64,000 nt of DNA. It comes from Clostridiales bacterium. Its GTDB lineage: Bacteria; Bacillota; Clostridia; Saccharofermentanales; Saccharofermentanaceae. Positions 7,442 through 16,363 of this stretch are shown one piece after another; positions within the stretch are counted from its first letter, which is position 1; each line of letters opens with the position of its first letter. The stretch covers positions 116,449 to 180,448 of the forward strand of contig JAFRQR010000017.1 of the NCBI GenBank assembly GCA_017428545.1. Direction: 5' to 3'. Below the pieces are notes generated by a model that did not search any database, was not told where the DNA came from, and saw only the letters and a list, made by a program, of their open reading frames with translations. Both the position numbers and the translations under genes were made by a program.

Positions 7442-10400
7442 ATGACGCCACTTCCATCACAAGGGTATTTTTACCCATATGATTCGATCGACGAACTCTA
7501 CACGGAGAAACAGCCGCCGGAGTTCGGACGCTTGAATTCGCTCTGGAGACTGGATCTTCCGAGCTGGCGCTTTTACCATGCCAAATTGACGGAAGATATC
7601 CCGCAAGGATGGACGGATCCCGAGTTTGATGATTCTTCGTGGGACCTTATGGATGTGCCGAGCGTCTGGCAGATGCAGGGCTATGGATATCCGAGCGAGC
7701 TGCGCTATGAAAAGAATGCTCTTCTTTCACAGAAAACATCCCGTCTACAGCGACGTCTTGCCGATGAGGCGGGTAAAGATAATACGAATGATTTCGGCCT
7801 TTATCGTGTATGGGTCAATCTCCCTGCACAGTTTGTCCATCGTTATGTCTATTTCGTAACAGACGGCATCGTCGGACACTATATCATCAGTGTCAACGGA
7901 CATCACGCAGCCTCTTCCAGAAGTACCTTTGCAACCACAAAGATCCTTTTGACGGAACATCTGCATGAAGGTCCGAACCTGATTACGATCGCAGTCCGCC
8001 GTTTTGATATCCGTATGCAGAACGGCAAACCGAGAAAAGATGTCCATGCGCAGGGTGCATTTGGTTTTTCCGGTCTTTTCCGCCTTCCGTATCTGGTCGC
8101 CGAATCAAATGTAGAAGTATCGTCGGTCCGCCTTACTTCGTCATTCCTTACGGATACGCTGGCAAAAGATGTCGTGCCGAAGACGGCAATGATCAATAGT
8201 CTTTACCATTCTGACAGCGATGACCAGTCCACCGAAAGACAGCGTGAGATCCTTTCAGATGCCGAAAGCAGAAGAGATGCGGAACTGAAGGTAGAGGTAG
8301 AGCTTTATAACCACCTTCCTTACGATATGCAGGTCACGGTATATTGCCGCCTGATGGAAGCCCGTGATGAATATGATCTTTATAATCTTCCGGAGCATCG
8401 TCTCACACAGCGAAAAGAACTTACCGACATCATCCCGAAAGAAGGCGTCAAGCTTGTGGGAACGGAGTTCTATGCCAAGCTTGTCCTTCCGTGGACGGAT
8501 CAGACCCCGAATCTTTATGATCTGATCATCGAAGTGCGCGATAATCAGGACCAGGTCATTTGTGTGAAGAAGCAGCGCTTCGGTTTCAGAAGTCTTTCCT
8601 ATCAGGACGGCATCTTTAACATCAATGATGTGGCCGTTCCGATCCATGGCGTAAAGTATTATGAGTTTGATCCCGAAAACGGTATCTCCGTTCCGCTGGA
8701 ACGATTCCGTCAGGATATTCTTCTGATGAAGAGTGCGAACATCAACACGGTATATGTCGTGCATCATCCGACGGATTCGAGGTTCTTCGATCTGTGCGAT
8801 AAATACGGCATGTATGTCATTTTACAGTCCGCGGCATCGATCCTTCCGCAGACCGTCTATTCGCTGTTTAACCATCCATGTATCATCATGTGGTCGATGA
8901 CGGGAAGAAAGTTCGATGAAGGATCCTATCTCGATGTGAAATCGAGGATCAAAGGTTTTGATGAATATCGTCCTCTTTATTGTGAGATCGATAAGTCCGG
9001 ACATGTCACCGATATTCCTCCGTTCCCGAATAAAGCAGGTATGTTTTTCGGCGAATGGTGTGATCTTTGCGTCAACCGCCGCTACTTAAAGAGCAGACTG
9101 AAAGAAGACAAAGTGCTTTTCGAGTCGATCCTTGCAAGACCGAGAAGAGAAGAAGATGAGATGGATCTTAAGTATATCCATCAGGGTGACCTTGTAGAAT
9201 ACTCCGAGCAGGTCGGTGTTTCGATCGCCCAGGGTATCGTGGATGCAAACAGGAATCCGCACCCGATCTTCTTTGAAGTGAAAAAGCAGTGCGAATATAT
9301 CAAGATATTCAGTTCCGCCGACAATCCGGCGCATCTTAACGTGAATAATGTCCTGCAGTTCGCAGGCACTCCTCCGATCGAACTGAAGTGGCAGCTTCTT
9401 CTCGGAGGCATCCGTCTTACCGGCGGATCCGGTCTTGTTCCGTCGATCCCGCCGATGGGAAGTAAAGCCATGCAGTTCCCGTTTAATGTCGGAGCCTTTC
9501 TGACGCCGGAATGGAGCAATCAGTATGCAAAAGCTTCTGATGTCTATAATCAGGCCGTTTGTAAAGAACTGCTGCTTGATATCAGCATGACTCTTGCTGA
9601 AGATACCTGCTATGCAAGGGCAGGATATGAACTTGCTTTCTATCAGCAGGTGCTGGTCGATGAAGTTTGTGATCCTTCTTCGGATGAAAACTGGAATCCG
9701 GATGGTTCCGGGGATTCCGAGATCCAGATCATCGATGCATCGGCATTGGCCGGTGATCTGATTATCGACGATGAAAAACCATCTGTTAAGATCAAGACTT
9801 CGCCGGCGTTCATCTTCGCGCAGACCAAGCATGTACGCTACGGATTCAGCCGTCAGGAAGGCGGACTGTGTTCTGTGATGATCGATGATCAGGAATACTT
9901 TGACGGTCTTTTGGAACCGAGTTTTTATCGTGCCGCGGCAAATATCGACCGTGCCGATAAGTCATATGTCCTTTCGCAGACCGTATTCTCGCATGAGACC
10001 GACTGGCGTACGATCCAGGGCGATATCCGCTTTACCGGAAGCTTCTATGAGATGGACGGCGAAGACTTCCATCTAATCTGTAAATATGAATCTTCCGGTA
10101 TGAAAGGACCGATCAAAGTCCATTATCGTGTCAAGCCGGATGGAACGATCCTTTGCACGATCCATTTCCAGCCGCGTTTTGATCTGGTGCGTTTCGGTTT
10201 CCGCGTACCGATCGATCCGAGAGCTCATATCGGCTGGTATGGCCGCGGTAACGGTGAATCCTATATCGACAGAAAAGAGTCCCAGCGCATCGGCTGGTTT
10301 ACCTCTTTGGACAGTGCGCTTTATCACGAATATGCACGTCCGTCCGAAAACGGCGGCCACACAGATACCAAGTACCTTCTGCTTCAGCATGACGATATCA

Positions 10401-10639
10401 AGGGACTTCGTATCAGTAAAGAAAACATGGATCCATTCTCATTCTCGTGTCTTCCTTATATGCCGGAAGATCTGGATGATTATGCGCATCAGGAACTGAT
10501 CAGATCCGATAACCGGACACATCTGTATCTGGATTTCTATATGAAAGGGGTAGAACGAAGCCCCGATGTACTTGCCCGGCGCGGGCTGCCTAAAAATGCG
10601 GTATACGAGGAAACGATAGAGTTTGCTCCAAAATACTAA
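7442..10639 (+). CDS. GH2 beta-galactosidase-like protein lacking the catalytic acid/base motif
   Basis: The architecture is that of large LacZ-type GH2 enzymes: a galactose-binding-like domain (about 60-210; DVPSVWQMQGYGYP), immunoglobulin-like domains, a TIM-barrel remnant (about 395-560) and a C-terminal Bgal_small domain (about 780-1060; WYGRGNGESYIDRK, RPSENGGHTDTKYL). The barrel entry matches (RFRQDILLMKSANINTV; SRFFDLCDKYGMYVI). The acid/base motif, normally SLGNESG, reads SMTGRKF at 485-491 with no Glu. The nucleophile region, normally ILCEYAHAMGN, reads FFGEWCDLCVN, with Glu538 the only candidate. The stretch between YVI and the NHP motif is strongly shortened. It may be a binding protein or an altered enzyme. 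No signal peptide. The start ATG has GGAGAGAAGC upstream. Probably expressed with the GH3 gene. Confidence 0.75.
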   Translation: MTPLPSQGYFYPYDSIDELYTEKQPPEFGRLNSLWRLDLPSWRFYHAKLTEDIPQGWTDPEFDDSSWDLMDVPSVWQMQGYGYPSELRYEKNALLSQKTSRLQRRLADEAGKDNTNDFGLYRVWVNLPAQFVHRYVYFVTDGIVGHYIISVNGHHAASSRSTFATTKILLTEHLHEGPNLITIAVRRFDIRMQNGKPRKDVHAQGAFGFSGLFRLPYLVAESNVEVSSVRLTSSFLTDTLAKDVVPKTAMINSLYHSDSDDQSTERQREILSDAESRRDAELKVEVELYNHLPYDMQVTVYCRLMEARDEYDLYNLPEHRLTQRKELTDIIPKEGVKLVGTEFYAKLVLPWTDQTPNLYDLIIEVRDNQDQVICVKKQRFGFRSLSYQDGIFNINDVAVPIHGVKYYEFDPENGISVPLERFRQDILLMKSANINTVYVVHHPTDSRFFDLCDKYGMYVILQSAASILPQTVYSLFNHPCIIMWSMTGRKFDEGSYLDVKSRIKGFDEYRPLYCEIDKSGHVTDIPPFPNKAGMFFGEWCDLCVNRRYLKSRLKEDKVLFESILARPRREEDEMDLKYIHQGDLVEYSEQVGVSIAQGIVDANRNPHPIFFEVKKQCEYIKIFSSADNPAHLNVNNVLQFAGTPPIELKWQLLLGGIRLTGGSGLVPSIPPMGSKAMQFPFNVGAFLTPEWSNQYAKASDVYNQAVCKELLLDISMTLAEDTCYARAGYELAFYQQVLVDEVCDPSSDENWNPDGSGDSEIQIIDASALAGDLIIDDEKPSVKIKTSPAFIFAQTKHVRYGFSRQEGGLCSVMIDDQEYFDGLLEPSFYRAAANIDRADKSYVLSQTVFSHETDWRTIQGDIRFTGSFYEMDGEDFHLICKYESSGMKGPIKVHYRVKPDGTILCTIHFQPRFDLVRFGFRVPIDPRAHIGWYGRGNGESYIDRKESQRIGWFTSLDSALYHEYARPSENGGHTDTKYLLLQHDDIKGLRISKENMDPFSFSCLPYMPEDLDDYAHQELIRSDNRTHLYLDFYMKGVERSPDVLARRGLPKNAVYEETIEFAPKY

Positions 10640-10654
10640 ATTTCACTATATGGG

Positions 10655-10685
10655 AAGGACCTTCGCAAAACGGAGGTCCTTTTCA
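10655..10685 (+). terminator. Terminator after the GH2-like gene
   Basis: AAGGACCT and AGGTCCTT form an 8-bp stem with an 11-base loop and end in TTTTC. It lies between two convergent genes. Confidence 0.6.
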
Positions 10686-11405
10686 TTTGTTGTCTAATAT
10701 GTTGAAAAGATCTTTTCTTTCCTTGGAAGTCAGCTCGCGGTACTGTCCGACGGGAAGAGAGCCCAAAGAGATGTTCAGGATTCGGATCCGCTTCAGGCGG
10801 GTTACGCGGTATCCTAAGTATTCGCACATTCTTCGGATCTGGCGGTTCAGCCCCTGGTTTAAGGTGATATGGAAAGTGTTTTTTCCGGTAAGGCTTATTT
10901 TGCAGGGAAGAGTGACGGTATCAAGGATCGGAAGTCCGTTTTCCATCTTTTCTTTAAAAGCACTGTCGACCGGCTTGTCAACGGAAACGACATATTCTTT
11001 ATCGTGACGTCCCTCTGCTCTTAAAAGCCTGTTCACGATATCTCCGTCATTCGTAAGAAGGATGAGTCCCGTGGAGTTTTTATCCAGCCGTCCGATCGGA
11101 AAGATACGCTCGGGGTAATGGATGTAATCGATGATATTGTCTTTATCTCTTTTGTCCGTCGTGCAAGTAATACCCAGCGGTTTATGGAAGGCCAGATAGA
11201 TATGGTCATCTTTGGGAAGAACGACTTTATCGTTTACCCGTACTACCTGACCGGGTAATACCTGCGATCCGGTAACGGCAGGAATACCGTCGATCGTCAC
11301 CACGCCGGAAGCGATATATTCATCAGCTTTCCTGCGGGAGCAGAACCCCGTAGAACTGATGTATTTATTGATTCGGACGGATTCACCGGAATTGCTTTCG
11401 GGCAT
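10683..11405 (-). CDS. rluF: Ribosomal large subunit pseudouridine synthase F
   Basis: RluF isomerises U2604 of 23S rRNA. An S4 RNA-binding domain (about 10-60; RINKYISSTGFCSRRKADEYI) precedes the catalytic domain. The catalytic Asp lies in FPIGRLDKNSTGL. KPLGITCTT, RHDKEYVVSV and QGLNRQIRRMCEYLGYRV are characteristic of the RluF/RluB branch, and the single-subunit LNRQIRRMCEYLGY pattern favours RluF over RluB. The start ATG at 11405 is 15 bases after the histidine kinase gene, so it is probably the last gene of the same minus-strand transcript. Confidence 0.85.
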   Translation of the reverse strand: MPESNSGESVRINKYISSTGFCSRRKADEYIASGVVTIDGIPAVTGSQVLPGQVVRVNDKVVLPKDDHIYLAFHKPLGITCTTDKRDKDNIIDYIHYPERIFPIGRLDKNSTGLILLTNDGDIVNRLLRAEGRHDKEYVVSVDKPVDSAFKEKMENGLPILDTVTLPCKISLTGKNTFHITLNQGLNRQIRRMCEYLGYRVTRLKRIRILNISLGSLPVGQYRELTSKERKDLFNILDNK

Positions 11406-11420
11406 GGTATCATTCTCCCG

Positions 11421-13247
11421 TCAATACCAGACAGAACCGGTAACGCGTTTCAGCGTGAAGGTGAAAGTCGTACCTTCGCCGTATTCACTCTGTACAGTGA
11501 TCGTCTCACCCATGTAGGAGAGAAGCTCTTTGGCAATGGCAAGACCGAGACCGGTGCCTTTTTTACCACGCGCGCGGTCTGCTTTATAGAAACGGTCGAA
11601 GATATGGTCGATATCGTATTCGTGGATACCTTGTCCTGTGTCGATAACGGAAACAAGTACCTGATCTGTTTCGTTGCTGTACTCGGTCGAGATCGTGATG
11701 CTTCCGCCTGCCGGAGTATACTTTTTCGCGTTGTCCAAAAGAATGACAATGATCTGCTCGACTCGGTCCGGGTTACCCATAACCGTCGGAAGCGGGCCCG
11801 TCTTATATTCCACGGAAAAGTTGAGTTCAGCTTCTTCCATGACAGGCTTAAACTTCGTTTCAAACTCGGAAAGGAGCTTGTTAAGATCGAACGGGAATGT
11901 CTTAAACGCGAGTGTTCTCGCCTGAAGACGTGAAAGCTCCAACATGTCGTCGATCAGTCGGGAAAGACGCATCGTCTCGTGAAGGATGATACCGTAATAG
12001 CGCTGACGGTCTTCCTCTTTTTTGACCATGCCGTCTGCCAGAGGTTCAACAAGACCGCGCATCGCGGTAAGAGGAGTACGAAGCTCGTGCGATACGTTCG
12101 CGACATAGTCGCGTCGTGTCTGCTCGAGACGCTCCTGCTCGGAGATGTCACGGAAGAAGCCCGTGGCTCCGATGATGGCTTTTTCGTTATCTTTGATCGG
12201 CACGATCGTGGAAGAATACGCGCAGTCTTTTGCCTCGATCGTGCGCTCGTATGTTTCACCGGTCTTAAGACAGTTATCGAAATCTTCCCAGACTTCTTCA
12301 AACGGGATCAGCTGCAGTTTCTCGGTAAAAAGATTCTTTCTGGGAACCTTTTCGAAAAGCGTCGCAATCGCGTTGTTGGAATAGTCCGGCTGAAGATCCT
12401 TGTTTACGGAAACGATACCTTCGGAAATGATATCGAAGATCTCTTTGAGGCGGTTACGCTCTGTGGTAACACTTGTGATGGATTTACTGAGCTTTTCGGC
12501 AAGGTCGTTTACGGAAGCGGCGAGGTCACCGATCTCACCTTTGGTCTTGTCATTTGCGCGGATCGAGAAGTTGCCCTGACCTAATGCGTTAGCAACATCC
12601 GTAACACGGTTGAGCGGACGGATCAGACGCTTACTTGCGAAATACACGGGAAGCAGCATAGCCAGAGAAACGACCAGGGTGGAAAGGAAAACATACTGAC
12701 TGAAGTCTGAAAGTGTAGTCGTAACAGAGGTGACCTGATCACCGATGATCAGATAGGCAACGATGTGGCCTTCGTACTGGATCGGAACCTGCACGATCGT
12801 GATGCTGTTTTTGCTGCCTTCCTGATCTATAGAGTCGATAAGGTTCTTGTTGTCGCTGTTGGTCAACATGTTGCTTGCGCAAAAACCATTAATGGAAGAG
12901 ATCACGGAAACAGTATCGGTGGTATCGGCAGCTGTCGAACTTTCGAGTTTTCCGTTTGCGTCATAGAGCAGGTAATAGCATGAAATAACGTCGTAAGAAC
13001 GGTACCCGATGCCGGCATTTTTGATCGTCTGAAGGCGGGATGCATCATCTGCTTCAATTCCTTCCGTGATCTGATCTTGAAGATAAGAAGCCATCGAGGT
13101 TGCTTTGTCGAGAAGTTCTTCCTGGGAAGAGTTTTCAGTCAGCTGATTGGCGGCCAGATTAAAAAGCGCAGAAGAAAGAAGTGCTGACGCAAAGAGTGCG
13201 ACCAGCACCAAAAAGATCATCTTTCGTAGAAAGAGACTACGGTACAT
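11421..13247 (-). CDS. Sensor histidine kinase (PhoR/WalK type)
   Basis: Transmembrane segments lie at about 9-30 and 190-210 and bracket an extracellular sensor of about 150 residues. Then come HAMP (about 210-262), a PAS-like region (about 270-370), a HisKA domain with phospho-acceptor His387 in NVSHELRTPLTAM, and an HATPase domain with N box (ILLDNAKKYTPAGG), G1 (DTGQGI), F (FDRFYKADRARG) and G2 (KGTGLGLAIAKEL). The domain order matches PhoR and WalK of Firmicutes. Its start overlaps the stop of the response regulator gene by one base (TGATG), so the two are translationally coupled. The signal sensed is unknown. Confidence 0.92.
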   Translation of the reverse strand: MYRSLFLRKMIFLVLVALFASALLSSALFNLAANQLTENSSQEELLDKATSMASYLQDQITEGIEADDASRLQTIKNAGIGYRSYDVISCYYLLYDANGKLESSTAADTTDTVSVISSINGFCASNMLTNSDNKNLIDSIDQEGSKNSITIVQVPIQYEGHIVAYLIIGDQVTSVTTTLSDFSQYVFLSTLVVSLAMLLPVYFASKRLIRPLNRVTDVANALGQGNFSIRANDKTKGEIGDLAASVNDLAEKLSKSITSVTTERNRLKEIFDIISEGIVSVNKDLQPDYSNNAIATLFEKVPRKNLFTEKLQLIPFEEVWEDFDNCLKTGETYERTIEAKDCAYSSTIVPIKDNEKAIIGATGFFRDISEQERLEQTRRDYVANVSHELRTPLTAMRGLVEPLADGMVKKEEDRQRYYGIILHETMRLSRLIDDMLELSRLQARTLAFKTFPFDLNKLLSEFETKFKPVMEEAELNFSVEYKTGPLPTVMGNPDRVEQIIVILLDNAKKYTPAGGSITISTEYSNETDQVLVSVIDTGQGIHEYDIDHIFDRFYKADRARGKKGTGLGLAIAKELLSYMGETITVQSEYGEGTTFTFTLKRVTGSVWY

Positions 13248-13942
13248 CAGGAATTGACCTCGAACTTATAGCCGACACCGTATACGGTGATCAGAGACCA
13301 CGGGGCGCCTTCATAATAGATCTTCTGACGGATACGCTTGATGTGTGTATCTACCGTTCTTGTATCACCGAAATAGTCATATCCCCAGATCAGGGAAAGG
13401 ATCTGCTCACGGTCCATGACCTGTCCGATGTGAGAAGCGAGAAGATGAAGGATCTCAACTTCCTTCGGTGTGCAGGGAACAAGCTCGCCCTTTACTTTGA
13501 CCTGATAGTTATCCAGATTGATCTCCAGACCTTCAAAACGAAGGAAGGATGTATTTTCCTGAGGCTCGTTGATACGGCGCAGTACTGCTTTGATACGTGC
13601 GATGACTTCTCTCGGGGAGAAAGGCTTAACGATATAGTCATCCGCTCCGAGTTCCAGACCGAGAACGCGGTCGATCTCTTCGCCTTTAGCGGTAAGGATG
13701 ATGATCGGAGTGGAAAGCGTCTTTCTGATCTCACGGCAAACTTCGATACCTGTCTTTTCCGGCATCATAACGTCCAGAATGATAAGATCCGGCTTGTCGG
13801 AAGCAACGTGTGCGAGAGCATCACGTCCGTCATAGGCGCTAGAATATGTAAAGTGTTCGTTTTCAAAATACAGACCCAGGGACTCGTGTACGACCGGATC
13901 GTCATCACAGATTAAAATATGAGGAGCAGTAGCCATTCTCAA
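13247..13942 (-). CDS. OmpR-family response regulator
   Basis: The receiver domain (about 6-120) has the acidic pair ICDDDP, phospho-acceptor Asp57 in LIILDVMMP, a Thr in ILTAKG and a Lys in DYIVKPFSP. A winged-helix DNA-binding domain (about 135-228) follows, ending VYGVGYKFE. It is the partner of the kinase downstream and resembles PhoP or WalR. No yycH/I-like genes accompany it, so I do not assign a specific symbol. Confidence 0.93.
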   Translation of the reverse strand: MRMATAPHILICDDDPVVHESLGLYFENEHFTYSSAYDGRDALAHVASDKPDLIILDVMMPEKTGIEVCREIRKTLSTPIIILTAKGEEIDRVLGLELGADDYIVKPFSPREVIARIKAVLRRINEPQENTSFLRFEGLEINLDNYQVKVKGELVPCTPKEVEILHLLASHIGQVMDREQILSLIWGYDYFGDTRTVDTHIKRIRQKIYYEGAPWSLITVYGVGYKFEVNS

Positions 13943-13975
13943 TACCTCTTACTTACTGATTAGCAATACACATCT

Positions 13976-14005
13976 ATTATAATCGAAAAAATGATTTTTG
14001 AACAA
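13976..14005 (-). promoter_or_regulatory. Promoter of the two-component operon
   Basis: On the minus strand a -35 TTGTTC (14005-14000) and -10 TATAAT (13981-13976) have 18-base spacing, about 35 bases upstream of the regulator start. Confidence 0.5.
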
Positions 14006-14020
14006 ATGAATGTGAACAAA
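13999..14020 (+). repeat. Tandem TGAACAAA boxes at the two-component promoter
   Basis: TGAACAAA occurs at 13999-14006 and 14013-14020, a 14-base period, overlapping the -35. Direct repeats at such a place are typical of OmpR-type regulator sites, so autoregulation is possible. Confidence 0.4.
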
Positions 14021-14080
14021 TCGTAAAAACTATTTCACAAGTGTGTTATCGTCTGTCTGCCTATGAAAGTAAAGCCGATG

Positions 14081-14089
14081 TGGTATAAT
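14081..14089 (+). promoter_or_regulatory. Extended -10 promoter of the methyltransferase operon
   Basis: TGGTATAAT lies 32 bases before the ATG at 14121 and is divergent from the two-component promoter. No clear -35 is seen. Confidence 0.4.
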
Positions 14090-14120
14090 TTTACTATCTT
14101 GCGGAAAGTCGGTAAGCATT

Positions 14121-15029
14121 ATGTTTTTGGCAGATAAATGGACGGATTTCGAATTGCTCTACTGTGGACAGGGCGAAAAATACGAAAGATGGGGCGATGT
14201 TTATCTTCAGCGTCCGGATCCTCAGGCGATCTGGCCGAAAACAGGCTATGCCGGCATGAAAGAAGAACGCTGGCCGAAGCCGCACGCAATCTATCACAGA
14301 AGTGAAAGCGGCGGCGGTTCCTGGAGTAAGGAGAAGCCTTTCCCGCAGAAGTGGAAGATCCATTACGATGCGGTCGGACGTCCGCTTACATTCATCATCG
14401 AACCGACAAGTTTTAAACATACAGGACTTTTCCCCGAACAGGCGGCCAACTGGGATTTTTGTGGTAACCTGATCCAAAAGGCGGTTTCACAGGGAAGAAA
14501 GCCCAGGATCCTTAATCTGTTTGCTTATACCGGCGGCGCGACGATGGCTTTTGCCGCAGCAGGAGCTGCCGAAGTGGTCCACGTGGACGCAAGTAAAGGT
14601 ATGGTCCAAAGGGCAAAAGAAAATATGGTGGCCAGCGGACTTACTGACTGCTATATCCGCTTCATCGTGGAAGACTGCGGAAGATTTGTCGAAAGAGAGA
14701 TCCGGAGAGGAAGAACTTACGACGGCATCATCATGGATCCGCCTGCATACGGAAGAGGACCTTCCGGAGAGATGTGGAAGCTTGAAGATGCGCTTTTCCC
14801 GCTTGTCGAAAAGTGTGAAAAACTCATCTCCGATGATCCGCTCTTTTTCCTGATCAATTCCTATACGACAGGCCTGTCTTCGATGGTCATCGAAGATATC
14901 CTGCGTCTTGCCGTAAAGACGAAACACGGAGGTAAAGTCGTTTCGGAAGAACTCGGGCTTCCCTGTACGCGGATGGACTGCATCCTGCCTTGCGGAAGCA
15001 CAGGCAGATGGACAAAGACGGAGGTCTGA
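14121..15029 (+). CDS. Class I SAM-dependent RNA methyltransferase (RlmI/COG1092-like)
   Basis: A Rossmann methyltransferase fold occupies residues about 115-290: motif I LNLFAYTGGATMAFAAAGA, motif II VVHVDASKGMVQRAKEN, and the catalytic-type loop IIMDPPAYGRG. The N-terminal 110 residues lack the PUA domain of full-length RlmI. Relatives methylate rRNA, but the target base here is not determinable. The gene is immediately followed by an RluA-type pseudouridine synthase, with one base between stop and start, supporting an RNA-modification role. The ATG at 14121 has only a weak ribosome binding site. Confidence 0.8.
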   Translation: MFLADKWTDFELLYCGQGEKYERWGDVYLQRPDPQAIWPKTGYAGMKEERWPKPHAIYHRSESGGGSWSKEKPFPQKWKIHYDAVGRPLTFIIEPTSFKHTGLFPEQAANWDFCGNLIQKAVSQGRKPRILNLFAYTGGATMAFAAAGAAEVVHVDASKGMVQRAKENMVASGLTDCYIRFIVEDCGRFVEREIRRGRTYDGIIMDPPAYGRGPSGEMWKLEDALFPLVEKCEKLISDDPLFFLINSYTTGLSSMVIEDILRLAVKTKHGGKVVSEELGLPCTRMDCILPCGSTGRWTKTEV

Positions 15030-15030
15030 G

Positions 15031-15735
15031 ATGCAGGACACACCGAAGATCCTCTTTGAAGATAACCATCTGCTTGTGGCCGTCAAACCGGCGGGAGTGC
15101 TTTCGCAGAGTGATATGACGGGAAGTCCGGATATGCTCACGCTTTTAAAAGCATATCTGGTCGAAAAATACAATAAACCGGGAGAAGCATACTTAGGACT
15201 TCTTCACCGGCTCGACCGGCCGGTACGGGGAGTTATGGTATTTGCCAAGACCAGTAAATGCGCAGGAAGGATCAGCGAACAGATCCGGAGCAGGACAGTA
15301 AAAAAGAAGTACCGCGCGATCGTGTACGGTGCTTTTGAAAAAGATAAGGGCGAGATCCGTTCATATCTTTTGAAAAACAGTAAAACGAATCTGGTGGATG
15401 TTTTTGATACGAAGGAAAAAGCACCGAAAGACGCAAAAGAGTGCTTTCTCGAGTATGAGGTCATAGGGCAGGGGCGTATCGCGGGAGTACCGGTATCGCT
15501 TCTTTCCGTCGATCTTCATACGGGCCGATCCCATCAGATCCGTGCGCAGCTTTCGTCGATCGGACATCCGATCGTCGGAGACAGAAAATACGGGAAGGGG
15601 CCGAACCGGTTTTCAGGAGACATCCTTCTGGAATCTTATCATCTCGAGATCGATCATCCCGTAAGTCATGAGAGGATGGTCTTTGAGATCCCTCTTTCCG
15701 AAGAAGAACCTTGGAATCAATTTGCAAAGGAGTGA
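15031..15735 (+). CDS. RluA-family RNA pseudouridine synthase
   Basis: It converts uridine to pseudouridine in rRNA or tRNA. The catalytic Asp lies in LLHRLDRPVRGVMVFAK near residue 60, and the family pattern THxGRSHQIRAQLSSIGHPIVGDRKYG is near 170-195. At 234 residues it lacks the N-terminal S4 domain found in RluC and RluD, resembling RluA or YlyB-like short forms. Target unknown. It belongs to the tight methyltransferase-synthase-HD cluster. Confidence 0.88.
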   Translation: MQDTPKILFEDNHLLVAVKPAGVLSQSDMTGSPDMLTLLKAYLVEKYNKPGEAYLGLLHRLDRPVRGVMVFAKTSKCAGRISEQIRSRTVKKKYRAIVYGAFEKDKGEIRSYLLKNSKTNLVDVFDTKEKAPKDAKECFLEYEVIGQGRIAGVPVSLLSVDLHTGRSHQIRAQLSSIGHPIVGDRKYGKGPNRFSGDILLESYHLEIDHPVSHERMVFEIPLSEEEPWNQFAKE

Positions 15736-15739
15736 TGAA

Positions 15740-16363
15740 ATGGCAGAAGACTATGTGATCACGAGAGAACAGCGTGATGAGAATCAGAATAAGATCACCG
15801 GACTTCTTTTATCCACGAAGCGTCCGGGTATGGAGAAACTGGTGGAATGGATCGTGACAAAGACGGACTTTTTCACGGCGCCGGCCTCCACGAAATATCA
15901 CTTGAACTGTGAGGGAGGACTGGCACTTCATAGCCTTCATGTCTATCAGCGCCTGTCCGAAAAAGTCGCACAGGGACTTGTGAAGATCGAACCGGATACG
16001 GTGATCATCACATCTCTTTTGCATGACCTTTGCAAGGTCAACTTCTATGTAAAAGAGGTCAAGAACGTAAAAGAAGGCACGAAGATCAACCAGTACGGCA
16101 AGGAAGTCGCCAACTGGGTCGAAAAAGAAGTGTGGGGCATTAAGGACTCTTTTCCGGTCGGCCATGGAGAGAAGTCCTGCTGGTACATCCAGAACTTTAT
16201 CCGTCTTAAGCCGGAGGAGTATGCCATGATCCGTCTTCACATGGGACCGGACAAGAATTCTTACCCGGATCCGTTTTCCGAGACAGCAAAATTGTATCCA
16301 TCCGTAGTGGCCATTTTCACATCAGACATCGAATCAGCATACATTTTGGAGGAAAAGCAATGA
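15740..16363 (+). CDS. HD-domain phosphohydrolase
   Basis: HD proteins are metal-dependent phosphohydrolases acting on nucleotides or phosphodiesters. The metal ligands are visible as the ALHSLHVYQRL helix (His64 or His67) and the LLHDLCK pair (His95, Asp96); a late conserved HMGPDK segment follows. The frame opens at 15668, but the ATG at 15740 follows AAGGAGTGA and starts four bases after the previous stop, so it is preferred (207 residues). Substrate unknown. Its stop overlaps the next start as ATGA. Confidence 0.75.
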   Translation: MAEDYVITREQRDENQNKITGLLLSTKRPGMEKLVEWIVTKTDFFTAPASTKYHLNCEGGLALHSLHVYQRLSEKVAQGLVKIEPDTVIITSLLHDLCKVNFYVKEVKNVKEGTKINQYGKEVANWVEKEVWGIKDSFPVGHGEKSCWYIQNFIRLKPEEYAMIRLHMGPDKNSYPDPFSETAKLYPSVVAIFTSDIESAYILEEKQ

